NCBI GenBank assembly: GCA_946894095.1
Contig: OX335660.1
Coordinates: 9,925,001 to 9,989,000 of the forward strand
Direction of reading: 5' to 3'
Length of the DNA stretch: 64,000 nucleotides
From: Incurvaria masculella
Taxonomy: Eukaryota > Arthropoda > Insecta > Lepidoptera > Incurvariidae
Part shown: positions 43,080-53,351 of the stretch, piece after piece
Position numbering within the stretch: position 1 is the first letter of the stretch
How the letters are laid out: every line of letters starts with the position of its first letter
Notes under the pieces: model-generated
What the model saw: the letters and a program-made list of their open reading frames with translations, nothing else
Databases searched by the model: none
What the model was told of the DNA's origin: nothing
Translations under genes and position numbers: made by a program

Positions 43080-43250
43080 ACCGTGGAGCCAGCACAAAGG
43101 GACTTTTGTTCTCGACGGTACCACGCCGCCGCCGGCCGACAATACTTCGCGATGACGTGGCAATTTATGCCTGATAATCTAATTGTATGATTCGGCTTGT
43201 GTGAGTTGTGTAGTAGCGAGGTGGCGTACGGATAGCAGCAGTAGGTACGT
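43080..43250 (+). other. GC-rich island ending in a splice-donor-like site
   Basis: GGTACCACGCCGCCGCCGGC begins a stretch of high GC in AT-rich DNA. It ends GCAGTAG then GTACGT (GT at 43245), close to the consensus AG/GTRAGT. There is no convincing open frame. A non-coding first exon of a host gene would look like this, but the evidence is only compositional. Confidence 0.3.
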
Positions 43251-43379
43251 TGATGTTTTTTTTATTAATGTGTGTTTTGTATATTATATGTCTCATTTTG
43301 GAATGAGAGGATTGTCAACCGAGAGGATTAGTGGCGAAAATTGAGAAGGGAATGTTCTTGGTTTGATTAGGAGCGGATA

Positions 43380-43600
43380 GCAATGGAAGAGTGACATAAC
43401 GTGTGGAACTCTATGGCCCGAGAAGCCTAGAAGAACGCAAGGTAACCAGATTGAAGAAGTTCGTTGAAAAGGTCAGGTACGGAGCATCTGCCATTGTAGA
43501 GCGTGTATAAAGTGATTTGCGTTTGTTGAGGGAGTGAAAGAGGTATGCTGTGATCATGCCGTATAGTGTTTTTGTCATCTCTGCCTACCCCTAAAATAAT
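43380..43600 (+). pseudogene. LINE C-terminus/3' tail fragment
   Basis: GAAAAGGTCAGGTACGGAGC, CCATTGTAGAGCGTG, GTATGCTGTGATCATGCCGT and CATCTCTGCCTACCCC follow the same order as the fuller relic at 51730-51969. Many substitutions have destroyed the frame. Confidence 0.5.
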
Positions 43601-44499
43601 TCGACTTACCGGTCGCCCACCGACTTTACTAGATAACAACCAAAAATTTAAAAAGTAAAAACCTTTCTATGTTCGTTCATGCAGCTTTTCATTTAATACA
43701 ACGTGATGATAGATATATGTGTATTAAATCAAATATGTATTTCTGTTTACAGTAGCATTTTTAAGGATAACGATATTTAATATGTCAGATAAGTACTGAT
43801 ATATTCGAATATTTCTTGTCAGTTATTTTTTTTCCGCGGTAATCAAACCATATGTGAGAATTTCCCAAACGCGCCAAAAAAATAATTTAAAAAAATCGCG
43901 GCAAGAAATCCATTATATGAACTCAAGTGGTAGAAAATATGCTCACCGTGACATGTACGCGTTTAGGTCACCATTCGTTTTAAAAATATTTCAACTTAAT
44001 AATTTTGTTTGCTAACGTTACTAATTTTAACATCAAAGTGATTAGTCTGGGGATTTCAATGCGAGCTGTATCCACCAACGAATATCAACAAAAGATTCAC
44101 TATTGTCAGTAATAATCCATTATTTGGCTACAACTTATAATAATATTGTCATTAGCGTTCGTAAATAAATTGTGTTTTCATTTATTATTTTATTTCTTCA
44201 GAGAGTCACGAGCGGACATTGGGGATTTTTGTGGTATTGTTAATCCGCTCGCTGCTTCGTAATAATGAGAAATTAACTTTCGAGATAAAGTTAAAGCATG
44301 TTCAAATGATTTTATAAAATAACATTTACTGCTATTTCGGTCGCAAAAAAGTTAGGATTCAGAAGTGCTTCAACAATTACCTAGTGACTTGTTATTTTGA
44401 TTAAGACGCACTAAAGCTTCTAATTTCTAGGCTGATTTTTAAACCCGGCATTTGTGAATTACTTTAGTCGAAAACTGCCTCATGACTAGTCATACTTCG
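43601..44499. other. No recognised feature
   Basis: AT-rich. No long frame or repeat block identified. Confidence 0.4.
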
Positions 44500-44542
44500 T
44501 CTTCCTTCGGGGAAGCGGCGTACAATGTAGGTATGTATGTCA
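44500..44542 (+). repeat. LINE 3' end fragment
   Basis: CTTCCTTCGGGGAAGCGGCG followed by TAGGTATGTATGTC matches the last ~40 bases of the LINE relic at 51730-51969 (CTCCGGGAAAGCGGCGTG and a TATG run). Confidence 0.4.
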
Positions 44543-45145
44543 ATTATATACATACTGGGTGATTCCTGGTTTAAATAAAAACGTTAAATCGCCATCAAAC
44601 ATGCAGACGCGAATCTCAGTTTTAACGTTCTAAATTTGAAAACAAGTGGCCGCCATTTTCCGATACGCTAAAAATTCGTCTCTCAATGCATTTACAACAC
44701 CACGTTCGCTTTTCGAAAATCATAGAGTTTGATGAAAATAATAATAATGCAAAAATATGTTTTATTTTATTTAAATGCCACATGATATTTAAGACAGCAG
44801 ACATGCCAAAAGAAAACATTCAAGTCCATGAAAACCGAAAATAAAAACAACTTATTTGTGAACCTCAAGCTATTCTACAATACTTTCACAATGTTAAATC
44901 AAACTTTTTAGTTTTCTAGAATACGTCAAATTGCCACCCGTCATCGGAAGAAAGGTGCACTTGGTCCCAATACACGGCCGCACAGACAGACGGACGCACA
45001 AGACGCGCCGGCAAACAAACTTTAAATAAGTGGTAATGAATATGTAACTTGTCATTATTCCCAAAATGAGACGTGTGAAGCGCGACCATAGAGTTACGAT
45101 GTGTCCCAGATTTGAATGAGGGTTTAATGTTGCCTTTATTTAACA
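44543..45145. other. No recognised gene
   Basis: Mixed composition with short chance frames (65-76 codons, minus). Nothing recognised. Confidence 0.35.
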
Positions 45146-45405
45146 CTAGATGAGGTACCCGACTCCGCTCGGGTCAATGTCGTTTTGGACTAATGTCGGT
45201 ATGAATTATTTTCTGGATATTATATGAGTTCCCCATACAGACTTTCGTCCCCTATTTCACCCCCTTCGAGTTTAATTTTAGCCTATGTCCTTCTCGAAGG
45301 TCATGAATTTCGTCATCAAAATTGGTTCAGCGGTTAAGGCGTGAATACGAAAGCGTGAAACGACAGGCAGAGTTACTCTCTAATTTATAATATTAGTGTG
45401 GACGG
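45146..45405 (+). repeat. Dispersed repeat, Helitron-like by its ends
   Basis: Starts ACTAGATGAGGTACCCGACT and ends TTATAATATTAGTGTGGA, with AAAATTGGTTCAGCGGTTAA in the middle. Repeats with this layout (ACTAG start, TTATAATATTAGTATGG-like end, CGGTTCAGCGGTT core) are common in Lepidoptera and have been linked to non-autonomous Helitrons. This copy is diverged, and its class is inferred. Confidence 0.45.
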
Positions 45406-45614
45406 AGAGTGTGCTAACAGAAAGCTTTTTTGATCTTTATTCGGATTTTATTCGATGGAATATTTTTCAGCCAGAAATAGCACAGCACAGATGATGCTTT
45501 TCCTTTAATTAAAAATAAAATTAATGTCTTATCAAGGTAAGGAGAATTTGGCTCTTTTTTATGTAACTGGACATTTATTGCTAGTACCACACCTACCAAT
45601 ATAATCCTTGAAAG

Positions 45615-45649
45615 ATTTAACTTATATCCTTTTAAGATATAAGTTAAAT
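45615..45649. repeat. Hairpin with 14-bp perfect arms
   Basis: ATTTAACTTATATC and GATATAAGTTAAAT around a 7-base loop. AT-rich, with no gene adjacent. Confidence 0.6.
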
Positions 45650-45988
45650 TATCAGAATTAATCACACGTAGCTCTCAGTTAGATTATTTAATGTGCAACA
45701 TTTCAGAAAATAAACAATCTTAATTCGACTGAGGAAACAGGCACGTGCCATTGCATGGAACTTGATCACCTCATTATCATGTTAACTTGAATGTACCGAC
45801 TGTCCTCCACGTATCTATTTCTTCGCATGTCTATTGCATCGGTCAGCGTCTCGCACATGTAAACAATAGAAGCCATCCACTGCTAATCAAACACACCGCG
45901 GAGGTGGCCTTCTTGTTTGACATCCATCGGCTTGCGGGTGGCTCGCCTTGTGTGGCTGAGGTGCTCGCGCATGACTCTATTGCACAGG

Positions 45989-46221
45989 TGGGGTTACCAT
46001 GGCAAGTTAACTCGCCGGGTGAATAGCAGGTGAACAGGCAACAGAGTGATTATTTTGACGTTTAGTTGCATTTGGTAGTATGCTAATGGCATGTTTATCG
46101 GCCAAGTGAACTAAAATTTACCAATTGGGATGGAACAAAATTCAACCAAACGTCAAATTTAGTCACTATTTTGCCTGTTCACATGCCATACACCTGGCGA
46201 GTTATTTAGCATGGTAACCCC
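45989..46221. repeat. Inverted-end element, family F
   Basis: GGGGTTACCATG at the left pairs with CATGGTAACCCC at the right. Pairing continues inward through AACTCGCCGGGTG, AGGTGAACAGGC and TTTTGACGTTT for about 75 bp with mismatches. About 233 bp in all, non-coding. Only one copy was seen in the window. Confidence 0.6.
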
Positions 46222-46386
46222 CCAGCTCTCAATTAAAAAAAATGCAATCAATTGAACCGTGACTTTCTTGCTTATCTCGGGGTGACATATTGGTGGCCCT
46301 ACATGGAATAAAAACACCTTAGTTTCGTTGATATTTGTGTTTAATAGAAACGGCATTATCTTATTAATTTGCAGTTCACTTTTTTT

Positions 46387-46797
46387 ATGCAACTTGATAT
46401 GGATGGCTAATACCACAAAACTACCGTTATAATATTAGCCCAATATACCACATTCCCGAAGGAATAAGGTGCCATGCCAGGACCTTCTCTTTATGAGCAC
46501 GGCTACATTGAACTGGGTGGAACACGAGGATAATTTTTAATTTCCGCTTCAACCATAGTTTCTGCCAATGCGGTTGTACCAAGCCGGGCGAGCCTAACCA
46601 ATGGCTGAACCCTACCACTTAGTAGAATAATCTACAGTTTTACATGGGTTGCGAACCATGGAACAGTTCGCATTCGTAACGACATGCACTCATCCAACTA
46701 AGAAAGAGAAAGAAAGTGGTGCATAACCGGGGCGAGGATTTGAACACAGACCTCTCGCATGAAAGGCAAGACCTCTAACCTCTAGACCACGAGCTCT
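46387..46797 (-). repeat. SINE family 1, tRNA head type 2, near full length (minus)
   Basis: The reversed body starts CAACTTGATATGGATGGCTA. The head at the right end, read on the minus strand, is GAGCTCGTGGTCTAGAGGTT then GTTCAAATCCTCGCCCCGG, giving the A box TGGTCTAGAGG and the B box TGTTCAAATCC. This head is clearly different from GCGGCTCGTAGCC, while middle and body are shared. It is the reference copy for head type 2. Confidence 0.75.
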
Positions 46798-49195
46798 TCA
46801 CTTAATCATTGCATTCAAAATGTCTCAGCGTAGGACTAATATGCCAAATAAGCGCCATCTATAAATGAACAGGGGAAGAATTGTGTCGATTCGAATATAA
46901 TCGAGAAATTCGTTTACTGACGTAATTGTCTGGATGGCTTAGCGGGAGAGCAGTGGACAATTCAAAGGCTGCAGCAGGCTTCAAAGGCAGGCTTCGTATC
47001 CTGCTGCACAGGAATGTCCACACAAACATTTTTCGGATTATTTTCAAAATCTGAATGATGTTATCAAATAACCTGAACTTTTAGTTGGAAAAATAAAAAT
47101 GAAAATAATTATTTTTTAGTTAAGTCAGCAATAGTTAATAGCCATTTAATCGCAATTGATGCAATGTTGTGAAACGTGATAGGAAGTAATATTGCAACTT
47201 GTAAATTACATCTATCACCGCTTGTCATAATAATGTATGTAGTAAAAATTGGTCAAATGTGTGTCGAACGCGTAGGTTAGGATTCCGAAGATATTATGTA
47301 GATTGTTTTTGTTCATATTGTTTTTGTCACATAATTTAGATTAATTTTTTGAGTGGTTCTCAGAAGTCGGTTAAAAAAATCTTTTTTTTCCGTTTGAGTG
47401 CATCCACTAAGGAAAATAGGCGTGTGATGATATGTATGTACTTATTTACATTTGAAACGTTACTTAACATCAAAATTCAGATGAGCCACATATACATATA
47501 TATGTGCTGGTTTTCCCTGTCTCCTTTTCCATGAAATCTTATTAAACTATTCTTCAGGACTCTAAAGGGCAATATTGGATTAATTTCTAAAAAACAAGCT
47601 AAGCCCAGTTCCTAAAACTTCATGCTTCGATAAAATGTAGGTTATCTGGTAGTTGGAGTTCATGTGTTTATCGCAATGATTTATTTATCATGAGCAATAA
47701 TAATTTAATTTAAAATCACTATTTGGAAATGCGAGCATATTCATGATCAATTTTTTAATACAATGTTTTGGTCAATTGGTTTTCAATAAAATAATACTAT
47801 AATCTGTAATTTAATATCGCATTTATAAGCTAGTTTGTATTTCTTATAATATGATATATATTTCGTTAACTGAATTCATATTTATTTGAGATTTTTAAAC
47901 CATAATGCTTTAAATAATAGTGGGAATTTAGATGTGTGGAATGAATATAATTTTAAAAGAGTGAATATTTACCACGATGTTTATTAAATTAATTTAAAAG
48001 GACGACCTAAGGGCATGAAAAAGTCGCAAAGTTCCTATTTATAAACGGAACCCTAAACTAAGACAAGAATTAACTGTTCTCAAGTAAATAGAACGTAGTG
48101 AGCCAGTGTACTGCTCTCGCGTCAGTTGTTCTGTCAATTTTCCATTACAGTTACAGTTCAATATTGTTTTAGATGATTACACGTTTTGTGTGAACATCTG
48201 TTTGACAGATACAGTTAACTGGACGTTTTGACCACCCATTGACTTATATTTGTTTGGCTCGACTCTGCTGTCATGCGTCTTTATTTTACCATGTGATGCT
48301 CCTGTATAATAGATCACAATACGGCTATTGCTTGATAGTAGCCGATCGCCACGTAACCCGAAAGTTGGACGTTTTCTTCTGACTATGCCATTTAAATGAG
48401 AATAGCTGAAGTACCCGGCCCGGCTATTCATATATATTTGATTTTGTCATGGCAATGACGATCTGCCAGTTTCATTTATTAAAACGAATTTAAAAAATCG
48501 ATACCTGTAATTCGCTGTGGTCAGAAATTTTGTATTATTGACAAACATTTTGGTTAAATATATGTATATTAAACAGATCTGTGTTTTGGTATTGTATTAC
48601 GAGGTATTGCGTTCAAGTTAGCACCGCTTTTCTTGCCAATAAAAAATTGGTAATTGTCCTTTGCATAGTAATAAGTTTCGTACGTTAGGCATAGATTGTT
48701 GATTTCTTTGTATGTATCAAATTGTTTAAGCAACCAACAAATTTTCTTCCGGACATATAACAACTGTTGGGACAAACAGTTTCTGAAGCTTCCAAAATGG
48801 ACGACTTTGCTTCTACCTTCGCTTCCGCACCCGTCGAGCGAAAGGGCAGCAATAATTCCCAACAGTTGGAAACACTAGACCGTTCCACCAACTTAACCCG
48901 GCGATCTCATCGTACACTCCATCAGGTGCGTTCGCGCAGGTAACTCGTACTCCGGTACCGTTGCTCGCATGCGTACTACCTAGTTGTGTAGAGTACAATG
49001 TAAGAGGCTCGATTTAAAATAACTTTTAATGCCGCTCAGAGTTACTTAACGGCTGCACGAGCTTTTGCCGTGGAGTCATCGCGCCACGGAGATGATCTAT
49101 GCCACATATGAAGGCGTAATAGCTTGGAATAATTTAGATGATTCGGTATTATATTAACTTTAACAGAAAATATATATTAAGCATTTATCCTTTCG
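46798..49195. other. No recognised gene
   Basis: Mostly AT-rich. About 46930-47020 has TGGATGGCTTAGCGGGAGAG, a weak tRNA-like A box, without a good B box. About 48790-49000 is less AT-rich with three overlapping chance frames (60-68 codons), and I do not recognise it. Confidence 0.4.
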
Positions 49196-49210
49196 ACAGA
49201 ATAATGCGGT
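49196..49210 (+). repeat. Target-site duplication of the Penelope-like element, left
   Basis: ACAGAATAATGCGGT, matching 51001-51015 with one difference. Confidence 0.7.
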
Positions 49211-49279
49211 ATTATTAAAATGTTTTCGGATAGACAGTGTTATAAATCGCTTACTTGTTTAAGTCGACGTTTCGTCCAC
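49211..49279. repeat. Terminal inverted arm of the Penelope-like element, left
   Basis: The 69 bases starting ATTATTAAAATGTTTTCGG are the reverse complement of 50902-50970 apart from one base (49268). It holds the 3' part of the ribozyme-like motif and the element's 3' end. Confidence 0.9.
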
Positions 49280-49306
49280 CGCATTGTGGACTTCTTCAGG
49301 ACTCGC
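49261..49306 (-). ncRNA. Hammerhead-ribozyme-like motif (Penelope type)
   Basis: Minus strand, 5' to 3': AGUC (stem I), CUGAAGA core, one extra A, GUCCAC, loop AAUGCG, GUGGAC (six-pair stem II), GAAA core, C-GUC with the cleavage position after the last C, then GACU closing stem I. Helix III is reduced to the self-complementary ACGU, so it can form only between two copies. Short hammerheads of this kind, acting as dimers, are known from Penelope-like elements. The extra A between core and stem II is a departure from the strict consensus. The motif lies 3' of the ORF, where such ribozymes occur. Confidence 0.7.
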
Positions 49307-49459
49307 GGCGCGACCTGGAGGACTTCCGACACGTCGTCCAGTCAGAAGTCAACTGCAGGACGCCGGCTGCGAAGATTGTAGCTGTGGGTAGCTCCAGCCG
49401 CCGATGAGGGTAGTTCCACAGCACGTTGCTCAGCGATGAATTTGTCCGTGCAAACGATG

Positions 49460-50926
49460 CTAACGGTGTCCCTTCGATGGTATCGGCCACTGAAGCCTCG
49501 TAGTGCTATGTTGCGCCAATAACGGAGACCACGACGGTGAAAGTTTCATGCTGTCATCTCTGTTGAAGTTGTGATGCCTTGAAATCTCAATGGGTTCTCG
49601 GACCAAGCGTGGGATGTAGTGCCGTTCTAATGCAATTGTTTCAACTTGGTCAAAACGAATCCAATAATTTCCTCCACTGTTCAAGGCATGTTCACAGATT
49701 GCTGACTTGTGATACTCATTATTTTTCACCGCCTTGATATGCTCTGCTACTCTTGTTTGCACGCTCCGTTTGGTTTGGCCAATGTAGCTCTTCCCACAGC
49801 TACATGGTATTTTGTAGACTCCTTGAGCCTGCAGCGGGATCTTGTCTTTTACTGACCTCAGCATGGCAGATACTTTGGTTAGAGGTTTGAAGAATACCTT
49901 GATACCTATTCTACTGAAGTATTTTCCTATACGGTCAGTTATTCCACGTACATTGGGGAGGTATGCACCCTGCCTTTGGACTTTAGCCCTCTGTATCCTT
50001 TGTCCTGCTGCCGGTGGTGGACCAAGATCCTTGGCTCGAGTCTTGTAGCCATTGTTATTCAACACCTCCTTCACATAATTAAGGTCCTCATTAATGTGTT
50101 CGGCATCGCAGATCCTGTGTGCTCGGTTCACGAGAGACGTTGTGACTGAACGCAGCTGTGCTGGATGATGATGAGAGCTTGCATTGAGGTACCTGTTAGT
50201 GTGTGTGGGTTTACGGTAAACCGTATGTCCCAGCGTACCGTCAATTTTCTTCATTACTAGCACGTCCAGAAATGCAATTCTATCTTCGTTCTCTATCTTC
50301 ATCGTGAATTTAATCTGCAGGTGGATTCCGTTTAAATGTTGGAGAAAACTATGCTGGTGACTCAAACCGTGTGAAAAAATAGCAAATGTGTCATCTACAT
50401 ATCTGAACCAGGTAACCGGCGGATGCTCAGCGGTTGCGAGGGCCTGTTTCTCAAATTCTTCCATGTAGATATTTGCCACAACCGGAGCCACTGGTGATCC
50501 CATCGCTACTCCGTCCAGTTGCATGAAGTAGTTTCCCTGCCAAAGGAAATAGTTTTGCCGTAAACAGTGCTCTATGATTTTTATGTGTCCCGTGTCCATG
50601 TCGTTTTCATCCAGCCTCTTTTCGATGATCTTCAGGGCATCATCTAACGGAACATTTGTGTAGAGTGACTCCACGTCGAAACTAACCATGACATCATTGG
50701 GACCCAGTGTTCGTTTTGCTATTTCTTCCACAAAATGGGCTGAGTCTCTTATAAAGGATGATGTTTTTCCCGTCAGTGGGTGCAGTATGTGCGCCATATA
50801 TTTTGACAAACCGTAGGTGGGCGAATCAATTTGGCTGACAATTGGTCTCACGGGAATGGCCGGTTTATGTATTTTAGGCAAACCATAAAGCTTGGGAGGT
50901 TGTGGACGAAACCTCGACTTAAACAA
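49460..50926 (-). CDS. Penelope-like RT with GIY-YIG endonuclease, N-terminally truncated
   Basis: 488 codons. Full-length family members are usually over 700, and the N-terminal part before the RT core is missing; the first residues (MFKSRF) come from the terminal arm and are not native. RT: KLYGLPKIHKPAIPVRPIVS at 12-31, catalytic SFDVESLYTNVP (Asp84), LDGVAMGSPVAPVVANIYME at 137-156, YVDD at 176-179, then FLDVLV and VYRKPTHTNRYL, a block typical of this group. GIY-YIG: GVY at 369-371, Cys-X-Cys at 375-377, YIGQT at 381-385, conserved Arg and His-Glu positions, and catalytic REPIE with Glu444. No internal stops, so decay after insertion has been slight. It is unlikely to move by itself without its N-terminus. 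Confidence 0.9.
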   Translation of the reverse strand: MFKSRFRPQPPKLYGLPKIHKPAIPVRPIVSQIDSPTYGLSKYMAHILHPLTGKTSSFIRDSAHFVEEIAKRTLGPNDVMVSFDVESLYTNVPLDDALKIIEKRLDENDMDTGHIKIIEHCLRQNYFLWQGNYFMQLDGVAMGSPVAPVVANIYMEEFEKQALATAEHPPVTWFRYVDDTFAIFSHGLSHQHSFLQHLNGIHLQIKFTMKIENEDRIAFLDVLVMKKIDGTLGHTVYRKPTHTNRYLNASSHHHPAQLRSVTTSLVNRAHRICDAEHINEDLNYVKEVLNNNGYKTRAKDLGPPPAAGQRIQRAKVQRQGAYLPNVRGITDRIGKYFSRIGIKVFFKPLTKVSAMLRSVKDKIPLQAQGVYKIPCSCGKSYIGQTKRSVQTRVAEHIKAVKNNEYHKSAICEHALNSGGNYWIRFDQVETIALERHYIPRLVREPIEISRHHNFNRDDSMKLSPSWSPLLAQHSTTRLQWPIPSKGHR

Positions 50927-50970
50927 GTAAGCGATTTATAACACTGTCTATCCGAAAACATTTTAATAAT
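50902..50970. repeat. Terminal inverted arm of the Penelope-like element, right
   Basis: Begins GTGGACGAAACCTCGACTTA and ends TTTTAATAAT. It carries only the second half of the ribozyme-like motif and has C where the left arm has G in GAAACGTC, which breaks the ACGU palindrome. Confidence 0.9.
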
Positions 50971-51000
50971 AATGTGTAGCAACAGTGAAAGTCTAAATAA

Positions 51001-51015
51001 ACAGAATAATGCAGT
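51001..51015 (+). repeat. Target-site duplication of the Penelope-like element, right
   Basis: ACAGAATAATGCAGT, differing from 49196-49210 at one base. Confidence 0.7.
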
Positions 51016-51729
51016 TTATAAAATTAACTGGCTCTGAAAACATATCTTAAAAATGCATTTTTACATGCAGTGCGTGCGTCTACAAATGCTAGAACCTAAG
51101 AAGTTTCACTTTTAACGCCAGAGTCCCACGCGTTTTTTAAGCGGAAAGGAGGGGTTGGCGGAATTACTTTTTTCACTATTCGAGTTTTTAATCCACCGTC
51201 AGGCTCCATCATAGATTACATAAAATTATGTTATGTATGTAATCTGTGGCTTGGCATTGTTTAAAAAATTTAAGTAAGTGATAATATATAAGAGATGTCG
51301 CCACCTCTTCACGGCGCGGCAGTGCTAACAAATGTATTCTGTACAATTAGCTTGATTATAGAAATGGCGAAAATAGTACAACTATCTGGCGATGGTATTT
51401 AGAATGTCAAATATCCACTTCGTTTGATTTCATAAATCTGAAAGTAAACTAAACTAAAAAGCCGTGTGGGGTGGTGTGATGAATTAATTAGTATCCAAAT
51501 GTCTTCTAACAAAAATACCGATTGGTTATTTCGACGCTTCTTCACCGTCAGTCTGTACTACGAACAGCAGTATTCGAATGAATAAGGAAATAAAAAATCG
51601 ACCCACAACTAGTACTCATTATATTTGATATATTTGCAGGTCAAAATATCTAAACTTTACAGATTTGGTTTTGTTCTGTTCTTACGTCTTCTATTCGTTC
51701 TAAAACGAATTGACAACGAAACAATTACA
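51016..51729. other. No recognised feature
   Basis: AT-rich. No open frame or repeat block identified. Confidence 0.4.
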
Positions 51730-51969
51730 AAACAAATTTACAGAGCAGAAGTGAGCGGAAGTCTAGTACTGGGGAGGCCTAAAAAATCGTACCGCGACAG
51801 AATCGATGTAATTCTTCGTAAAGGTCTGGTACGTAGCACCCGTAATCGTAGAGCATGTATGAGAAGATGTACGTCTGTAGATGAAGCGAAAGAGATGTGC
51901 TGTGATCGTACCGTATTGCGTAAATTATGACTACCCCTCCGGGAAAGCGGCGTGAAGGTATGTATGTAT
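51730..51969 (+). pseudogene. LINE ORF2 C-terminus and 3' end
   Basis: The plus frame reads GRPKKSYRDRIDVILRKG, then STRNRRACMRRCTSVDEA and a stop, followed by CTACCCCTCCGGGAAAGCGG and a (TATG)n end. This is the C-terminal block of a LINE family common in Lepidoptera (pattern GRP(R/K)K.Y.D.I, RRACM.R...V.EA). Everything upstream is missing, so it is a 5'-truncated dead copy. Shorter relics lie at 33590, 43380 and 44500. Confidence 0.6.
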
Positions 51970-52312
51970 AATTATTCTTAATCAATTTAGATTTTGCTGT
52001 TCGTGTATATTGTACCTATGCTTATTTTTTCCATATTTGTGTAAATTATTTATTGGTGTCTTGGGTATTTATTGCATTTATTGGTATCTGTAAATACACT
52101 GTAAATTTAATTAATAAAATAAAATAAAATAATTTGTACAGGACGCCTACCATAAACCCATAACGTGTAATCCACGGAAATAAATTAAATGTACATAGTC
52201 GCTCCTACACGTTCTTAGCTTCACGGTGGGAATGTAATCGAGTGTAGCCCGATATGTTAATGCATAAAGCCTAAACGCGTGCATAAATCAATTATTGTCT
52301 AGTGACCCGTGC

Positions 52313-52395
52313 TGGGGTCAGCTGCGCGCCGCACCGGGTTCTTGTCCGGGAAGCGGCGCTCACTCCTGTAGGGCTGCGCGTGAGTAAGCTAAGAG
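52313..52395 (+). other. GC-rich island ending in a consensus splice donor
   Basis: GGTCAGCTGCGCGCCGCACC to GTAGGGCTGCGC, then GTGAGTAAG from 52380, a near-perfect donor. The surroundings are AT-rich. No long frame crosses it, so a short or non-coding exon is possible. Confidence 0.3.
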
Positions 52396-52440
52396 TATAG
52401 TTTTGGCCGGTAACTAATAATTTTGTGCTCAGAGTACCTA

Positions 52441-53030
52441 GTCCGACTTGTCACTTAAATTCGCGTTTACGCCATGATGATTAGCGTTTTCAAATGTATG
52501 GAGACATTCAAATTAAATCAAATAATTTATTGCATATTTACAGAAGTATTACAGAACCCAAATAAGGTAAATATGAGCGAGTGCCATCTACAAATTGCCT
52601 GGGTAGGCGTACAATAGCACGTGGCTCTTAATAAGAGAGCATTGCAATCACTATATTAGCTTAATCTAACCATTTATGTAAATTTAAAAAAAATAACCTC
52701 TCATAACATTATCTAATCTAATTTAGCAATACCTTATAAAAAAAACAATTACATACTTCTATTATTTCAAACTATTATCGTTATAAATCCATTAATTTTG
52801 TAAAAACATTTTTCAACTAACCATACATACAATTTATTTTAAATTAATTTAGATCTAAATGTTTTGTTTCATTTGGTATATGATTATATATTTTTGTAGA
52901 CATACTCCTCCATTTAAGAGCGCGCGTAGTGAGCGTTAAGCGAACTAACATTATGATTGATTTGACAGCTTACGTATCGTCGCATCAAATGCGTTGACGT
53001 TTTAAACGCGATTTTAGGTTAGAACTCGGA
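52441..53030. repeat. Family E element, copy 2, with nested insertion
   Basis: GTCCGACTTGTCACTTAAAT at the left pairs with ATTTTAGGTTAGAACTCGGAC at the right. GCGTTTTCAAATGTATGGAG and GAGCGCGCGTAGTGAGCGTT match copy 1 at 32008. Another element's tail interrupts it at about 52506-52910. Confidence 0.6.
52506..52910 (-). repeat. LINE 3' UTR nested in the family E element
   Basis: Begins AAATCAAATAATTTATTGCA and continues GAGTGCCATCTACAAATTGC. On the minus strand this ends TGCAATAAATTATTTGATTT, a CR1/L2-like LINE terminus. No coding part is attached. Confidence 0.45.
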
Positions 53031-53327
53031 CTGTCCGTACTGATCAAAATGGAGATGCCCCATGTAGGTAGCCTACTACGAGACCCGGTGTCGTCAATTT
53101 TCTGCAAATGAAACGTACATCCCACACGCATAGTCGCAGACGTAACGAAGGGCTCGTGTCGGTGAGAACTGACTTGGCGATGATGGTTGGACTGTGGCAC
53201 ACGACTTCTTCCTTTTCTCTTCTGCGGTCTGCATTTTAGCAAGTGGACGTATTTGTCGACTAGATCTAATCCCGCATTAAAAATTGCAAAAATATATGAT
53301 CGCGATGTTTATTCAGGATTCATTACA

Positions 53328-53351
53328 TTCAGTCAGTCAGTCAGTCAGTCA
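53328..53351 (+). repeat. (CAGT)n tail of the RTE-type LINE
   Basis: Five to six perfect CAGT units, directly beyond the stop codon of the LINE relic on the minus strand. RTE-type LINEs end in short tandem repeats of this kind. Confidence 0.8.

Larger units (their letters stand above)
49211..51000 (-). mobile_element. 5'-truncated Penelope-like retroelement
   Basis: About 1.79 kb bounded by a 15-bp target duplication with one mismatch. It encodes the RT core and GIY-YIG endonuclease on the minus strand, carries a hammerhead-like motif 3' of the stop, and has a 69-bp inverted copy of its 3' end placed upstream of the truncated coding region. An extra 30 bases (AATGTGTAGCAACAGTGAAA...) follow the right arm. 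This layout of inverted terminal pieces, variable target duplications and 5' truncation is characteristic of Penelope-like elements. Confidence 0.85.
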
